Source: Pictodentalium vernedei
Taxonomy: Eukaryota; Mollusca; Scaphopoda; Dentaliida; Dentaliidae
DNA length: 64,000 nt
NCBI GenBank assembly: GCA_031216915.1
Contig: CM062294.1
Span: forward strand, 387,863,217 to 387,927,216
Direction of reading: 5' to 3'
The notes under the pieces are model-generated. The model saw only the letters and a program-made list of their open reading frames with translations. It did no database searches and was not told where the DNA came from. Positions 34,372 to 44,897 of this stretch are shown in pieces; positions within the stretch are counted from its first letter, which is position 1, and each line of letters starts with the position of its first letter. The translations under genes were made by a program, and so were the position numbers.

Positions 34372-37302
34372 TTAGTGGACGACATTCTGAGCAACAGATA
34401 ATGGACCTAAACAATGCAGGTCTCCAGAAATGGACTCAATATTTCTGAGATAAAAATTCGTGAATGTGGATGGCTGAGACCAATAAGCAGCTTTCATTAA
34501 GTCTGTAATAGCAATACTATTAGCATAAGCCCAAGAAGTAGCAAGAGCTCTTACTTCATGAGCGGAAATCTTAAGTACAGACTGCTGAGAAGAAGATAAA
34601 TCTTCATAAGCAGTACGGATAGTTAATTGAATCCATCTAGCAATAGAATGGACCGAAATGTCCCTTCTATTAGGCATCAAAGACAGAAAGAAACGTTTAC
34701 GTCCCTTTCTGATAAACTGAGATCTCTGTTTATAGAAACGTAACGCTCTAACAGGACAGAGTAAAGGCCTATGCCCGTCTGAAGACGGAAGAGCCTTAAT
34801 AACAATAGGTTCCGGATATTTATTAGGAGCCTGATTCTTAGCTAAAAAACCCACATTAGTAGTGAAGCTGATAGTGTTCCCGACACTACGATAGTGAGAA
34901 TCATCCACCGACAGTGCATGAAGCTCACTGACTCTTCTAGCAGAAGAGAAAGCTAAGAGAAAAGCTGTCTTATAAGATAAGAATTTGAAATCTACTGTCC
35001 CAAGAGGTTCAAATGGCTTTTCCTTCAATTTAAGAAGAACCCAAGCTAAATTCCATTTAGGAATTAATCTAAGAGTTCTGGGTCTATTTATCGAGAAGTT
35101 TCTAACCAACTTAGATAAAGAGACATTAGATCCAATTTGTAAACTATCATGAAGTGCATAGGTATCAGATAACATAGACCTATAACCCTTAATAGTAACA
35201 GGCTGCAGTTTGATTTCGTCAAACAAGTATACTAGAAAGTTTGCAATGTCTGGTATAGAGGGATCGAATATATCTACAGAATGATCCCTACACCAACGAC
35301 GAAAAACCTTCCACTTAGCCGCATAGTTTAGTGAAGAGGAGGTCCTCCTACAGTTAGAAATCGCGTCCACTGCTCGTCCTGTAAAGTGCTTGCCATGCAA
35401 GAAGGACCGCACAACGGAAAAACGTGAAGGTTGAGACCTTGCGGGTTGTGATGGAGTTGACGCGATTTCCCCTGCGAAAGAAGATCCTCCCGTGGAGGAA
35501 GCTTTTGCGGTAGGTCCCACAACAGACACCTGAGTAGATTTATCCACGGTCTCTGTGGCGACAGAGATGCTACCAACAGAATCTTGCATTGAGATTGTTT
35601 TATCTTTAGCAATACTTGCTGAATTAACGGCGCTGGAGGATACGCATATCCTATCATTCCGTCCCAAGGGATCGACAGAGCGTCTACTGCAAATGCTCTT
35701 GGATCTGGACACGGAGACACATACGTCTGCAACTGATTGTTGAGATGTGTTACAAATAAGTCTATCATTGGCCGTTCCCATTGGTAGCAAATCTGATTGA
35801 ATACTTGTTTGTTGAGAGTCCACTCCGACGGCAACAAGCGACCCTTTCGTGAAAGGGAGTCTGCTAGCACATTCAGATGACCCGGTATGTGACGGACCGA
35901 AAGAAGAACCTGATGTTCTAGCGCAAACAGAAGGATTCTTTCCGTTAGACTGAACAACGGAACTGAATGAGTGCCTCCCTGATTCCGTATATACGCCACT
36001 ACTGTCGTATTGTTGGATAGGATTTGGACATGAGCATTGTGAATAATGTCCATCCAATGACGTAACGCAAGCCAAATTGACATCATTTCCTTGATGTTTA
36101 TGTGCTTGCCCAGGAATTGCGGATCCCAAAGACCCTGGCATCTCGAATCCGTTGGGATCAATGATGCACCCCAACCTGTTTGACTGGCATCCGTCATAAT
36201 GGTAAAACTCGGATCCGGCAACTGCAGCGGAACTCCTTGAGTTAACCACTGAATGTTTGCCCAAGTCTGAATCTCTTGTTTCACTTGATCTGACAAGAGA
36301 ACGTCTACGTCGAGCGAATGAATTTTCACACTCCAATTCTGAGTCAAGAAAATTTGGAGAGGATGCGTGCGTAACCGCCCCATCGGAATGAGATCCGCAG
36401 CGGCTCCGCACAGACCTATCAGTCTCATAAATTCTCTCGCTGTGACTTTGTCTGCGTGCAGACAATAGCGAGCGTAACAACTGACTAATTTCGCTCTGGT
36501 TAACGGCAGACGAACGAGATTGTTGTGCGTCTCGAAGCTCATTCCCAGATGTGTGAATGACTTGGACGGCACCAGATCCGACTTCTCCTCGTTTACTATA
36601 AAACTGAGACGTCGGAGCAATAGAAGTAGATTCTGAACATCGTTCTGAAGCGTTAACTCGTTGCCGTACCTCTGAAGAATGTCGTCCAGGTAGGCCGACG
36701 TTACCGCAGACGAATGAGCTCGGAAATAGATCATTACCGAGTTCATTACCCGAGTGAAAGCCCAGGGTGCTAGATTCAGTCCGAAGCACATCGCCCGGAA
36801 TTGATACACCACTCCTTGGACTGAGAAGCGTAGATACTTTCTGAATGTCGGATGTACCATGACGTGAAAGTACGCATCTTTGAGATCTATGCTTGTTGCA
36901 TAATCGTTCACCCGAATACTCGCTCTGACCGACCGAATCGTCTCCATATAAAACTTCGGAGCGACGATCAGCTTGTTTATCCAGCTCAAATCTATGACTG
37001 GACGGAACGAGCCGTCTGGTTTCGGAACCAGAAACAGATGGCTGTAGAATCCCGGAGTGTCCTGGTTTTCTACGACCTCTACCGCGTTCTTCATTAAAAG
37101 AGACTGCACCTCTGATAATAGAGCGTCTCTTTTCTGCGGATTTGACGGAAGTTGAGTCCACTTTGGACTTCGAGTTAATGGAGGCTTTCGTTTGAAGGAT
37201 ATCTTTAGACCTTCCGAAGTCACTCCTCTCACCCAAGGGTCGTCCGTAATCGACGCCCATTCTTGTGAAAAGCTCGACAACCTTCCGCCAACCGGTACGC
37301 AA
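34372..37302 (-). CDS. D2 tyrosine recombinase ORF with long N-terminal overlap
   Basis: A 976-codon frame. About residues 660-976 are the recombinase: KWKVFRRWCRDHSVDIFDP opens a SAM-like N-terminal domain. Catalytic landmarks are ARRVSEL (near residue 790), HEVR (near 915) and the Tyr of TFTNFYLRN (near 948). The family integrates circular cDNA without target duplication. The first ~650 residues overlap the RT/RNase H frame and are rich in Ser, Arg and Gly, with no domain I recognise. The same overlapping frame is open and alignable over 208 codons in D1 (17508-16882), where VSFKEE..RGRRKP and GSETRRLVPSS are conserved. Overlap of these ORFs is known for DIRS1. The true start codon is uncertain, and the protein may begin nearer 35400. 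Confidence 0.88.
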   Translation of the reverse strand: MRTGWRKVVELFTRMGVDYGRPLGERSDFGRSKDILQTKASINSKSKVDSTSVKSAEKRRSIIRGAVSFNEERGRGRRKPGHSGILQPSVSGSETRRLVPSSHRFELDKQADRRSEVLYGDDSVGQSEYSGERLCNKHRSQRCVLSRHGTSDIQKVSTLLSPRSGVSIPGDVLRTESSTLGFHSGNELGNDLFPSSFVCGNVGLPGRHSSEVRQRVNASERCSESTSIAPTSQFYSKRGEVGSGAVQVIHTSGNELRDAQQSRSSAVNQSEISQLLRSLLSARRQSHSERIYETDRSVRSRCGSHSDGAVTHASSPNFLDSELECENSFARRRRSLVRSSETRDSDLGKHSVVNSRSSAAVAGSEFYHYDGCQSNRLGCIIDPNGFEMPGSLGSAIPGQAHKHQGNDVNLACVTSLDGHYSQCSCPNPIQQYDSSGVYTESGRHSFSSVVQSNGKNPSVCARTSGSSFGPSHTGSSECASRLPFTKGSLVAVGVDSQQTSIQSDLLPMGTANDRLICNTSQQSVADVCVSVSRSKSICSRRSVDPLGRNDRICVSSSAVNSASIAKDKTISMQDSVGSISVATETVDKSTQVSVVGPTAKASSTGGSSFAGEIASTPSQPARSQPSRFSVVRSFLHGKHFTGRAVDAISNCRRTSSSLNYAAKWKVFRRWCRDHSVDIFDPSIPDIANFLVYLFDEIKLQPVTIKGYRSMLSDTYALHDSLQIGSNVSLSKLVRNFSINRPRTLRLIPKWNLAWVLLKLKEKPFEPLGTVDFKFLSYKTAFLLAFSSARRVSELHALSVDDSHYRSVGNTISFTTNVGFLAKNQAPNKYPEPIVIKALPSSDGHRPLLCPVRALRFYKQRSQFIRKGRKRFFLSLMPNRRDISVHSIARWIQLTIRTAYEDLSSSQQSVLKISAHEVRALATSWAYANSIAITDLMKAAYWSQPSTFTNFYLRNIESISGDLHCLGPLSVAQNVVH

Positions 37303-37643
37303 TAGAGGTTTAAGCCATCACCTCCTGGACCTGCGAGGCCTGCGGTAGGAGAAACCACATCCTCCGCGACCCGCACCTCATCCCGTCGACCTCGGGGCGT
37401 CCGACCGGTTGTCCCGGCCCGAAGGACGTCCCGAACGAGAGTCGCTATCCTGACGGTCTCTCGAATAAGACCAAGAGGACGCACTGGAACCTCTATAGGA
37501 ACCTCTCTTGGGCGCATTAGACCCAGAAGTGCCTGTCTTATTCTTGTCTGCCGTATCCGACTTCTTAGAAGCAGATTTGAACAACAGAGAATCCGAAGCT
37601 TTCTTTGTAATTTTATCATAAATAGCAGAAAGCTTGCCGTCAA
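35328..37643 (-). CDS. D2 reverse transcriptase / RNase H polyprotein
   Basis: A 771-codon frame. The first ~90 residues overlap the end of gag in another frame. RT has FLVPKPDGSFRPVIDLSWIN (204-223), SIDLKDAYFH and the catalytic AYLDDIL (YLDD at 318-321). RNase H has TDASQTGWG (Asp485), HINIKEMM (Glu519), ILSNNTTVV and NVLADSLSR (Asp594). The third acidic residue is Asn544 here, but Asp in D1 (LSDNTT) and D4 (LSDHST). The C-terminal part, CPDPRAFAVDALSIPWDG and YAYPPAPLI (645-674), may correspond to the methyltransferase-like region reported in DIRS elements. That assignment is inference. The enzyme copies element RNA into DNA. With Asn544 its RNase H is probably weak or dead. Confidence 0.93.
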   Translation of the reverse strand: MTASFLLFMIKLQRKLRILCCSNLLLRSRIRQTRIRQALLGLMRPREVPIEVPVRPLGLIRETVRIATLVRDVLRAGTTGRTPRGRRDEVRVAEDVVSPTAGLAGPGGDGLNLYCVPVGGRLSSFSQEWASITDDPWVRGVTSEGLKISFKRKPPLTRSPKWTQLPSNPQKRDALLSEVQSLLMKNAVEVVENQDTPGFYSHLFLVPKPDGSFRPVIDLSWINKLIVAPKFYMETIRSVRASIRVNDYATSIDLKDAYFHVMVHPTFRKYLRFSVQGVVYQFRAMCFGLNLAPWAFTRVMNSVMIYFRAHSSAVTSAYLDDILQRYGNELTLQNDVQNLLLLLRRLSFIVNEEKSDLVPSKSFTHLGMSFETHNNLVRLPLTRAKLVSCYARYCLHADKVTAREFMRLIGLCGAAADLIPMGRLRTHPLQIFLTQNWSVKIHSLDVDVLLSDQVKQEIQTWANIQWLTQGVPLQLPDPSFTIMTDASQTGWGASLIPTDSRCQGLWDPQFLGKHINIKEMMSIWLALRHWMDIIHNAHVQILSNNTTVVAYIRNQGGTHSVPLFSLTERILLFALEHQVLLSVRHIPGHLNVLADSLSRKGRLLPSEWTLNKQVFNQICYQWERPMIDLFVTHLNNQLQTYVSPCPDPRAFAVDALSIPWDGMIGYAYPPAPLIQQVLLKIKQSQCKILLVASLSPQRPWINLLRCLLWDLPQKLPPREDLLSQGKSRQLHHNPQGLNLHVFPLCGPSCMASTLQDEQWTRFLTVGGPPLH

Positions 37644-39420
37644 AGAGAAGTTCTCCGGAGACCGAAGCGACTCTGAGAGAGTTCTTCACTCTAGTATCCA
37701 CGAGTGTGGATGTAGCTAGGGCTGCGTCACGTCTAACCAACTCCAGGTTTGCCACTGAAAGGGCGGAGTTACACGTGGAGTAAGCTACTGCCCTTGAAAG
37801 AAGTCTTAAAGAGGACTGTATATCCTGAAATTCTTTCCCTTGAAGGCGCAGTGATAACACCTTAGTAAGGTGATCTGCTTAAGATAAGGCATCTAAATTA
37901 GCTCTGTTAGACGAAATAGCTGTTTCCAACACCGCGGTTGGAATAGAAGCCGACGACGGTAATGATAGCTCTAAGTCTTCCGCCTCGTCGTCCATACGCA
38001 GAGGAACTCTCGGAATACCCTGTCCTGCCGTGTCGAATTTATTCCTTGCATTAATGAAAGGCAGGTTGAGAGTATTAGCGGACAAGAAACCTGCTTTCCC
38101 CGTTCTGGAAGCAAGTTTAAATATAGCGTCGTTCAATAATTCAAATGTTCTTGCAACATTATTGGACTGCGACGGAAACTCGGGAGCGATGTCCCTGAAC
38201 CGCTCAAAAAATTCAGAGTCCAATGATGCTATAATCCTCTTGTCCGGAACCGCAGCAGTCTGGCCCGACGGAACAACTTGAGGGAGAAAGTGCCGGATGA
38301 AGTCCACGGCAGCTTTATGTTGTTCCGAAAGGGATAGCGCCAAATCATCCGTATCCCTTTCACCATCCGGTCGGACCTCATGATGCTCCCGGTCATCCGC
38401 CCCCGATGCTTCGGCGGAGCGTACCGACCCAGCGCCGTCGGATAATTCCCGATCCGACACCGTTTCTGTCGGCTGCTGGGATGCTGCGATAAGTTGTGCT
38501 ATCTGCACAAGTATGTCCGGCGTCGAGACCTGCGGAGGCGCAGTCTTTCGCTGCTTCGCCGAGGGCAGCTCCGCATCAGATGGCTCCCGCATACTTTTCC
38601 TATGCGAACGTCCGGAGTCCATCGGTCTCGTGTCCCTGGCTGCCGGATGGTGTGACCTGGTCGCCGAAGAATCCCTGATCGGCGAAGCTGGTAAGATATA
38701 GGCGGTCACGCAGCCAAGGTGCGGTCGTGTGCGCTGACGAGAAGAAGAAGCCTGAGCAGTCTCCGCGGACTGCCTATACAATGGAGCGTCCCGAGCGACG
38801 GACGTATGCTCCGCTTGCGACACATTTTGTACCACAACATCTGGTCCCAGATGTTGTTGTACGAGAGAGGGGCCTCTCTCGCTCGCGGCCCGGCTGGACC
38901 TGGACGAGCTAGGAACCGGACTCAAAGGCTTCCTCCGATCTCGCCTACTATCCGCCGTCACTGGGTGTGCACATTGAATGTTTATAGTGCTCGCATCACC
39001 CAACATTTCATCCTGGACCGCATCGGACGAACCCGGCTGCTGAACCATTCGGTGAATGGACGCTACACCGGGCGAGCTAGCGGACGACATTTGTTTAATC
39101 TCCATGAGCACTTTTGCCGCTAGCTCTGTATTCATTTGTGACGACGGAAGCGCACTTGCAGAAGATAACATGGAAACATCACCCTGTTCTTGTTCCTCTG
39201 AAATAGAAACTGAGAAAGTAGAGTGACCTTGCGGAGAAAGAGCCGGCATAGCACTTTCTCCAGTAACAACATACCGTGACACACGTTTCCAATGTTTGTC
39301 ATCCCAATATTGACATATAGAACAGGGATTAGTGCGAGAACACTGACTACAATTAATACAATGATCATGAAAGTCAGAGGAAGATTTCTTCCCATTACAA
39401 TTTGAACAATATCCTTTCAT
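37378..39420 (-). pseudogene. D2 gag-like ORF1 with a single stop
   Basis: One frame of 680 codons is interrupted only by TAA at 37881-37879, where D1 encodes Tyr (LDALSYADH). The N-terminus MKGYCSNCNGKKSSSDFHDH followed by CINCSQC and CSIC forms a Cys/His cluster that probably binds zinc. The middle is Ser/Arg-rich and low complexity. A leucine-rich stretch around IIASLDSEFFERFRDIAPEF is conserved in D1. The C-terminus (SSASSWSYSRDRQDSDSRSG) is basic and Ser/Arg-rich, as expected for nucleic-acid binding. It overlaps the RT frame by about 265 bp. It is the only ORF broken in this copy. Confidence 0.88.
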
Positions 39421-40511
39421 TGTGAAAAGTCAACAACAAGTCCTAGTTACTCGCACAAACCCCTGACACAAAGATACATAATAACATGATCCATAAATAA
39501 TGAAAAAACAATTGCAAAACAAAATAATTTTGAAAAAATATTTTTTCAGCGAAGCCCAAGTTTCTGAAAAGTAACGTTGAGCCCCAAAGGATCCGATGGC
39601 TAAGTGTGGTCAAAAATTTTAAATTTATATTAAATAATTAATGAGACACTTACGGATAATAGAAATGTATTTTATAATGAGATAAACTACACCAAAGGCA
39701 AACAACCCCACTCAAAAAAGGCTGTTGCCAATGTAAACAAACAGTGTAAAACACCAGAAAACATGACTCCAGGCACTGAAAAAACTGGCCCGAAATCAGT
39801 CATCAAAATTACACTCTATCTGATGCAAGACAGAGACTCCCAGGGGAGAATCTGCAGAACATCAGATGGAAGATGCAGAACACAACGTTTATACACCCAT
39901 GGGTGAAAACGTAACTATGGGGAAAATAACAGAAAACATTCTGTAACCAAGCAACTCTCCCAAGAGAATTTTAGAAATGAACTTTCTCAAAAATATGCCA
40001 AAAGCATGGGAGAATTGCAAGGGGGGACTTAGAAGGCCAGGGGAGAGGAAACACTGAATAAGCAGTGCAACATTTTAGCAAGAATGACAACAAGAGGCCC
40101 ATGCCTCGAAAATAGGCAACTTAACATAATTTCATAAAAAATTTTAAGTACAGCCCTGATTATTTTTTGTCACTCCTTTTCCCTCTCCTCCTTCTATATC
40201 CTCCTTAGAATCACCATTTCTCCAAAAATTACGTGTCTGGCATCCTTTAAACTGAGATTTACAAGCACAAAGATCAGTGAAATGTTTTGACTGATGAAGG
40301 GCCAAATAGAGAATGATAATTGGCGCCAATTTCGGGACGTCCTTGACACTGCGCATGCGCAGTAGGGGCGAAGTATGGAGGTCCTATAGGACATGATTTC
40401 TTTTGGTTTTGGATGCAAATTTTGGGGATTGGGGGGCAAAATTTGTGTTTGGCCCTGGTTTTGTTAGAATTAGCACCAGCTAAGTCTGGGTCATTGGTAC
40501 AGTATAAAAAT
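39421..40511 (-). other. D2 5' leader and terminal repeat
   Basis: Non-coding, about 1.1 kb between the 5' terminus and the gag start. It contains GTAAGTGTCTCATTAATT on the minus strand near 39650 (donor-like, use unknown) and the AATTGGCGCCAATTT and GCGCATGCGC palindromes near 40320-40360. It shares blocks with 1-561 and with 19830-20788. Confidence 0.8.
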
Positions 40512-40873
40512 ATAGAAATTTTGGACGGGGCGAAAATTCTTGCCCCTCCCAAAACGAAGGCAAATATAGCTCCTCAAACTTCTCTTGAACAAAAGAAGCT
40601 GCACATCAAATATCAAGTTTCTGCTACCGCTGGTTCATGAGAAGAAGATTTTTTAAGATTTAAGGACACTTTTTGGGCATGGCCCTACCGAGGGGTGAGG
40701 CAACTTAGAACAAAATCAAAATGCGATGTCATAACAAACTATTATCTCAAATTTCATTTAAATCAGTTCAGCAGTTTAGAAGGAGAAGACGCAAACACAA
40801 TGTTTATGGACGACAGCCGACAGACGGTAAGTGATCACTATAGCTCCCCTGACTGAAAGTGAGGCAAGCTATA
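40512..40873 (+). mobile_element. AAGAGGCCC-type repeat E4, right part
   Basis: It continues E4 after D2: ATAGAAATTTTGGACGGGGC, CCCCTCCCAAAACGAAGGCA and GAGAAGAAGATTTTTTAAGA match 10250-10420 in E1. The end GACGACAGCCGACAGACGG..CCTGACTGAAAGTGAGGCAA corresponds to the E1 terminal hairpin but is diverged (CTAT instead of CTAA). Confidence 0.85.
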
Positions 40874-41655
40874 AATAGAAACAAACCTTCATCTAATGGA
40901 TATCCTAATGGACGTCTATCAACATGATCTTTTGCTTTTACTTTCATTGGTACAATACCAACATTTATCTTACAACAAGAATGTATTTCCCCCAATACAA
41001 GTCAAAACATCTAGACAAAATACAAATCTGTATTGAGGGCAGCAACCTCATGTGTGATCAAGCAGTTCAGAGAGAGAACAGTTTTTTCCTGCACTTAATT
41101 GTCATAAAGTTATTACACATCTCGAGGCCACCATTTTGGATAACAGTAATTAAATGATAGATAAATCACCAGCTCAATGAAATAAATTAAGACTATATCC
41201 CTTTCTGACATGATGATATTTTATTATACAGGCCTACCATGTGCTGCACATGAAAAACAAAACATCCAGCTGAAACACCACTATAAACTTCAGTGGTTAC
41301 AGTACAAGTAGAACAATGAATGGAGACTACATCATGCAAGAATGTAATATCCGGAATGGAATATGTTTTTAAAGTTTATTTTTTTTGTTAATCTACAAAA
41401 GTCCTGAAAATAGTTGGAACCAATAATTTAACTCTTTCACTATTCTGAGAACCAACGATATCATTTGACAGAGCCTGATGAGCTTTGTCAAACAAGATAT
41501 AGTTGGTTAAATTTTTAGTCCTTTGGGTGCAAAACAGTATCACGGAAAAGACTGCCAGTTAAATTTTCAATGATGACAAAGGTGCCCGAGAAACATTTTT
41601 TTTAGTAATAGCCTTACTAAAGTAGATGGCAAAATTGATTCTGATTTTTACTTAC
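40874..41655. other. Intron DNA without recognised gene
   Basis: This is AT-rich sequence between E4 and the second LDLa exon. A short minus-strand frame near 40995-40880 contains DRRPLGYPLDEG, but no splice borders keep it open and no family could be assigned. Confidence 0.4.
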
Positions 41656-41784
41656 AGTTGCATCCATTAGTGAAGTCTTCATCCTCTCCATCAGTACAGT
41701 CCCTATCACCATCACACATCCATGATTTCATTATGCATCGTCCATTTTTACACCTAAAATGGTTCTCATCACATGTAACACTGT
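41656..41784 (-). CDS. LDLa-domain exon of an LRP/LDLR-like receptor
   Basis: The exon is 129 bp, phase 1-1. The acceptor is TTTTTTCCAG|ACAGTG and the donor is CAACT|GTAAGT. It encodes one LDLa repeat: [40 protein letters not shown]. The calcium-site motif is DGEDED rather than the usual DxSDE. The six cysteines are intact. It lies 16.0 kb upstream (in gene direction) of the exon at 25554-25673 and 15.2 kb downstream of the exon at 57031-57270, on the same strand and in the same phase. The most economical reading is one gene with very long introns. Confidence 0.93.
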
Positions 41785-42736
41785 CTGGAAAAAATAGAAT
41801 TCATTTGTGTTTGATATAAAATACAGATAGCCTTTTAGAAGTTCATGTATTAATTTTATTAATTTATTGGTGTTTAAGGTCACTGCCAGCATTTGTATCA
41901 TACCCACAATGAAAGTATGAATGACTTTGAGTTAAGCCAATCATTTATACCTTCACTTCCCAATCAGATTATTTCTTTCTTCGAAGAAGGTGGTTACAAT
42001 GTACCAGGTTTTATATATTTTTCCCCCAGAATTGCTCATTATCAAGCTTGGCTAATATGACTTCAAACTCGGGTCATATAATGCCAATCTTGGCTGATAT
42101 GAACCAAGATAGAGATGTCCCCCTTAAGGTGATGCTTTACAAGGCACAACCTTTTTGTTTACAGCAAAATCATTCACTGTTATTACTGAATGCAATCAAT
42201 CAGTAAAATTGGCATTCCCAGGCAAAAGGAAATATTGAGAATTAATGATGGCAACAAGTAAGAACTCGATGAAGTGATTGTGCCCGCACAATACACAGGA
42301 TTTTCCTCCTATTTTCAGTTCCTGGGATTTTTCGTCTCAAAATTGAGAAGAACGCAGAAAAACAGATTTTTGATGAGCCTATTAACACATTGACGATAGA
42401 CGTTATAATGGCAAGATTTTTTTTTACAGAAACCATGTTTGATGTAAATCACTGGGGTCTTCTCGTTTGTCCGGCAGCTATTGCTCAGGAGAGAAGTGTG
42501 GTAACTACCGTGATATTTGGACGGTTGTTATCGGGTTTCGGGGGTTAGGACAGAGAAATCTGCGGAAGGGGTAATGGCCAGAGTGTCTTAGACTCCTATT
42601 AAGGACAAAGCCTCCTCGAGAATATTTTCAAAGTTCAGTACTCTTAAGATTCAATCTGAGCAGTTGTAGAATGTGCTGCCCTATATTGGAGAGCATTTGT
42701 GGGGGCTCTCTGTTGTGTTAAATTGCATTGGGGCAA

Positions 42737-42761
42737 TTTTTTTTTTTTTTGGGGGGGGGGG
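42737..42761 (+). repeat. T-run/G-run junction
   Basis: About 14 T are followed by about 11 G. Similar junctions are at 44869-44897 and 50174-50225. Confidence 0.9.
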
Positions 42762-44868
42762 ATGTGGTAAACATTTAAGGGACTTTTCCCCCCCCTCCCT
42801 TAATTCCGTGGCAACGCTACTGAATCAAAGCAGCAGCAATGTTGGCAGGACCTCTATGCAGTACGCCAGCTCCCAGAGGTCGCATCTAATGAAATTCTGT
42901 ACTGACCGCCAAAGCTCCATACATTGGAACAACCATAGCCATTCCAAACTGCACATTATTACTATGTCCACCTCATTAAAAGTGAACGACATTTGCCAGT
43001 AAATCCATGTCAGTTGTAATTCCCATTCAGAAGTATAATTCCAGGCCTTCGTGGTGCTGTATTATTTTTGGCTTCCATATCAGAATATTAGGAAGCAAAT
43101 GGGTTTTTGCAGGTAGGTAACTGTCCGTATATTTCCTGTAATCAGACACCTCAAAGTTTCAATGATTTTTCACCAAAAATGTAACATGACACTGAACGCC
43201 TACCCTATATAATCTAAAAGCGCATATTTTTCTGAATATATTACAAATTACAACAAATCATTTGAATTGGTAAGGACTGATTCGTAATATTAATATTAAA
43301 TATTTAAAAGAAACACAAATTCCGATGTCTGCGGGTTTTACTGAAAATTTTGATTTAAAATAATCACAAACATGTGAGTCATTATCGTATCCCACTGCTA
43401 GTTTTATACCAAGTAAAGGTCAGTCTTCGATATACAGTCGGTTTCAACAAGTTCTCTGTCATTAATGCATATATTTAGATCTGAGTGCCAGCATGTCGCA
43501 ATGTGACAGACACAAATTCTGTCATTGCGCTGTGTTGTGCAGTGCATAGGTTTCTCACCACGCGAAGTGAATGACAATGCGTTTTTGAAACAGATGGCTT
43601 TGGCAAGAGAATATTGTGTTGAGTACTCTCCCTTGATGTGCAGAGCTCTGTTTCGAGCATAGGATTCCAGGTTTCCTTTTTTGCTTTCACACTCCCGTTT
43701 TTTTAAAACGTTCTGTTTTCGAAATAACAGCATATCAGGATATTTCTTTATTATTGAGTAACAATTCTTCCAATATATTTACCAGTATGTATTATTCTTT
43801 GGGGCTTTTTTTCACCAAATTTCTTGCTGGTACCCAAGGTAAACTGTTTGATATTTGTGGGACATCACTGGTCACTGGACCGGCAAGGCTCAACTAACTT
43901 CGTGTCAACTCAAGAATAGGCCCGAACCCAGTCACCCTTTTTTGATGAAATAACGTGGACCAAGAATGGACCTCCTGGACCCATTTTATGCGGAACAGTA
44001 TGGCTCTCCTGCCATTCTGATATTGACAAGCTTGGATTTGTACGATCACAACAAGTATAGGCTTAAAGTCATGATCAACCAATCATGTATACTGTTATCA
44101 CTTTAGAGGAATTCCACCAGGCATTGGTCATATTGCCCCAACCCTTCCTGTTGCTTCTTAACTACATGTACGTCGCAGGGTCTTCGGGTAGATGAATAAT
44201 TCTCAGTTATTTATCTATGCCGTGAGCTCTTATGGTGAAAGCCTGATATTGAAACGCGGTACGAGAAGGCAACTTCCCAGGCTCGAAGTCAGTAGTATTT
44301 AAAAATTTGACATGGGTGTGGAGAGAGGGGGTGGGGGGGGTATATGTATACCTAAAGCTAAATCAAACTTGGACCCAAAGTCTGTAACATATTAGGCATA
44401 TCCGATGTGCACAGCCCCGAGATGGGGGAGGGTATTTGAGGGGGTCCTCCCCTTCCCGATTTTTTTTTAATAAAGAGGCTCTGATAACAATTCTAGAACC
44501 TTGTAATGCCTCATTTGAGGCTTGGCATGGCTCTGCATTTAGTCAATGGTTAACAGTGGTGTGTGACATTTCTAAATCCCGCACTTTCCGGTCTCGGTTC
44601 TGGTCTGGAGTTGGAAAATCTCTTTGCTGACTTGAATAATGAGTTCTATGACAATCATGATATTTCAAAAATTATGTAGGAGATCATCGGACATTTGTTA
44701 GCTTCTATCGGCTGCTGGCTCTGAGTCTATGCCTCACTGGTCAGAAATTATTTTCTGACAGAATGTGTAAATTTTCGATAGAGATGTTTACTGAGGTCGT
44801 GGTTCGCCACCGTAGCACACCCACCTGATCAGGTCTGCAATTTCCGCAGCTATTAGAAGCCAAATGAA

Positions 44869-44897
44869 TTTTTTTTTTTTTTTGGGGGGGGGGGGGG
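44869..44897 (+). repeat. T-run/G-run junction
   Basis: About 15 T are followed by about 14 G. Confidence 0.9.

Larger units (their letters stand above)
33379..40511 (-). mobile_element. DIRS retrotransposon D2 (7.13 kb), nearly intact
   Basis: This is a complete element with termini GTTAAAAAATTTATAG (33379) and ACAGTATAAAAAT (40511). Inverted terminal regions of about 200 bp match between 33416-33605 and 40310-40505, including the palindrome GCGCATGCGC. An internal complementary region lies at 33682-33770. Gag, RT/RNase H and tyrosine recombinase are all long frames. It sits inside repeat E4: joining the flanks gives GGTTTGGAAA|ATAGAAATTTTGG, matching unoccupied copies, with no target duplication. 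The visible faults are one stop in gag and an Asp-to-Asn change in RNase H. Confidence 0.97.

Noticed and set aside
36852-37097. Plus-strand frames within D1, D2 and D4
   Set aside because: Antisense shadows of RT and gag with no independent support.
40804-40995. DRRPLGYPLDEG in a short frame, reminiscent of hemocyanin/hexamerin C-termini
   Set aside because: The match is a few residues from memory, no splice borders keep the frame open, and the frame runs into repeat E4.
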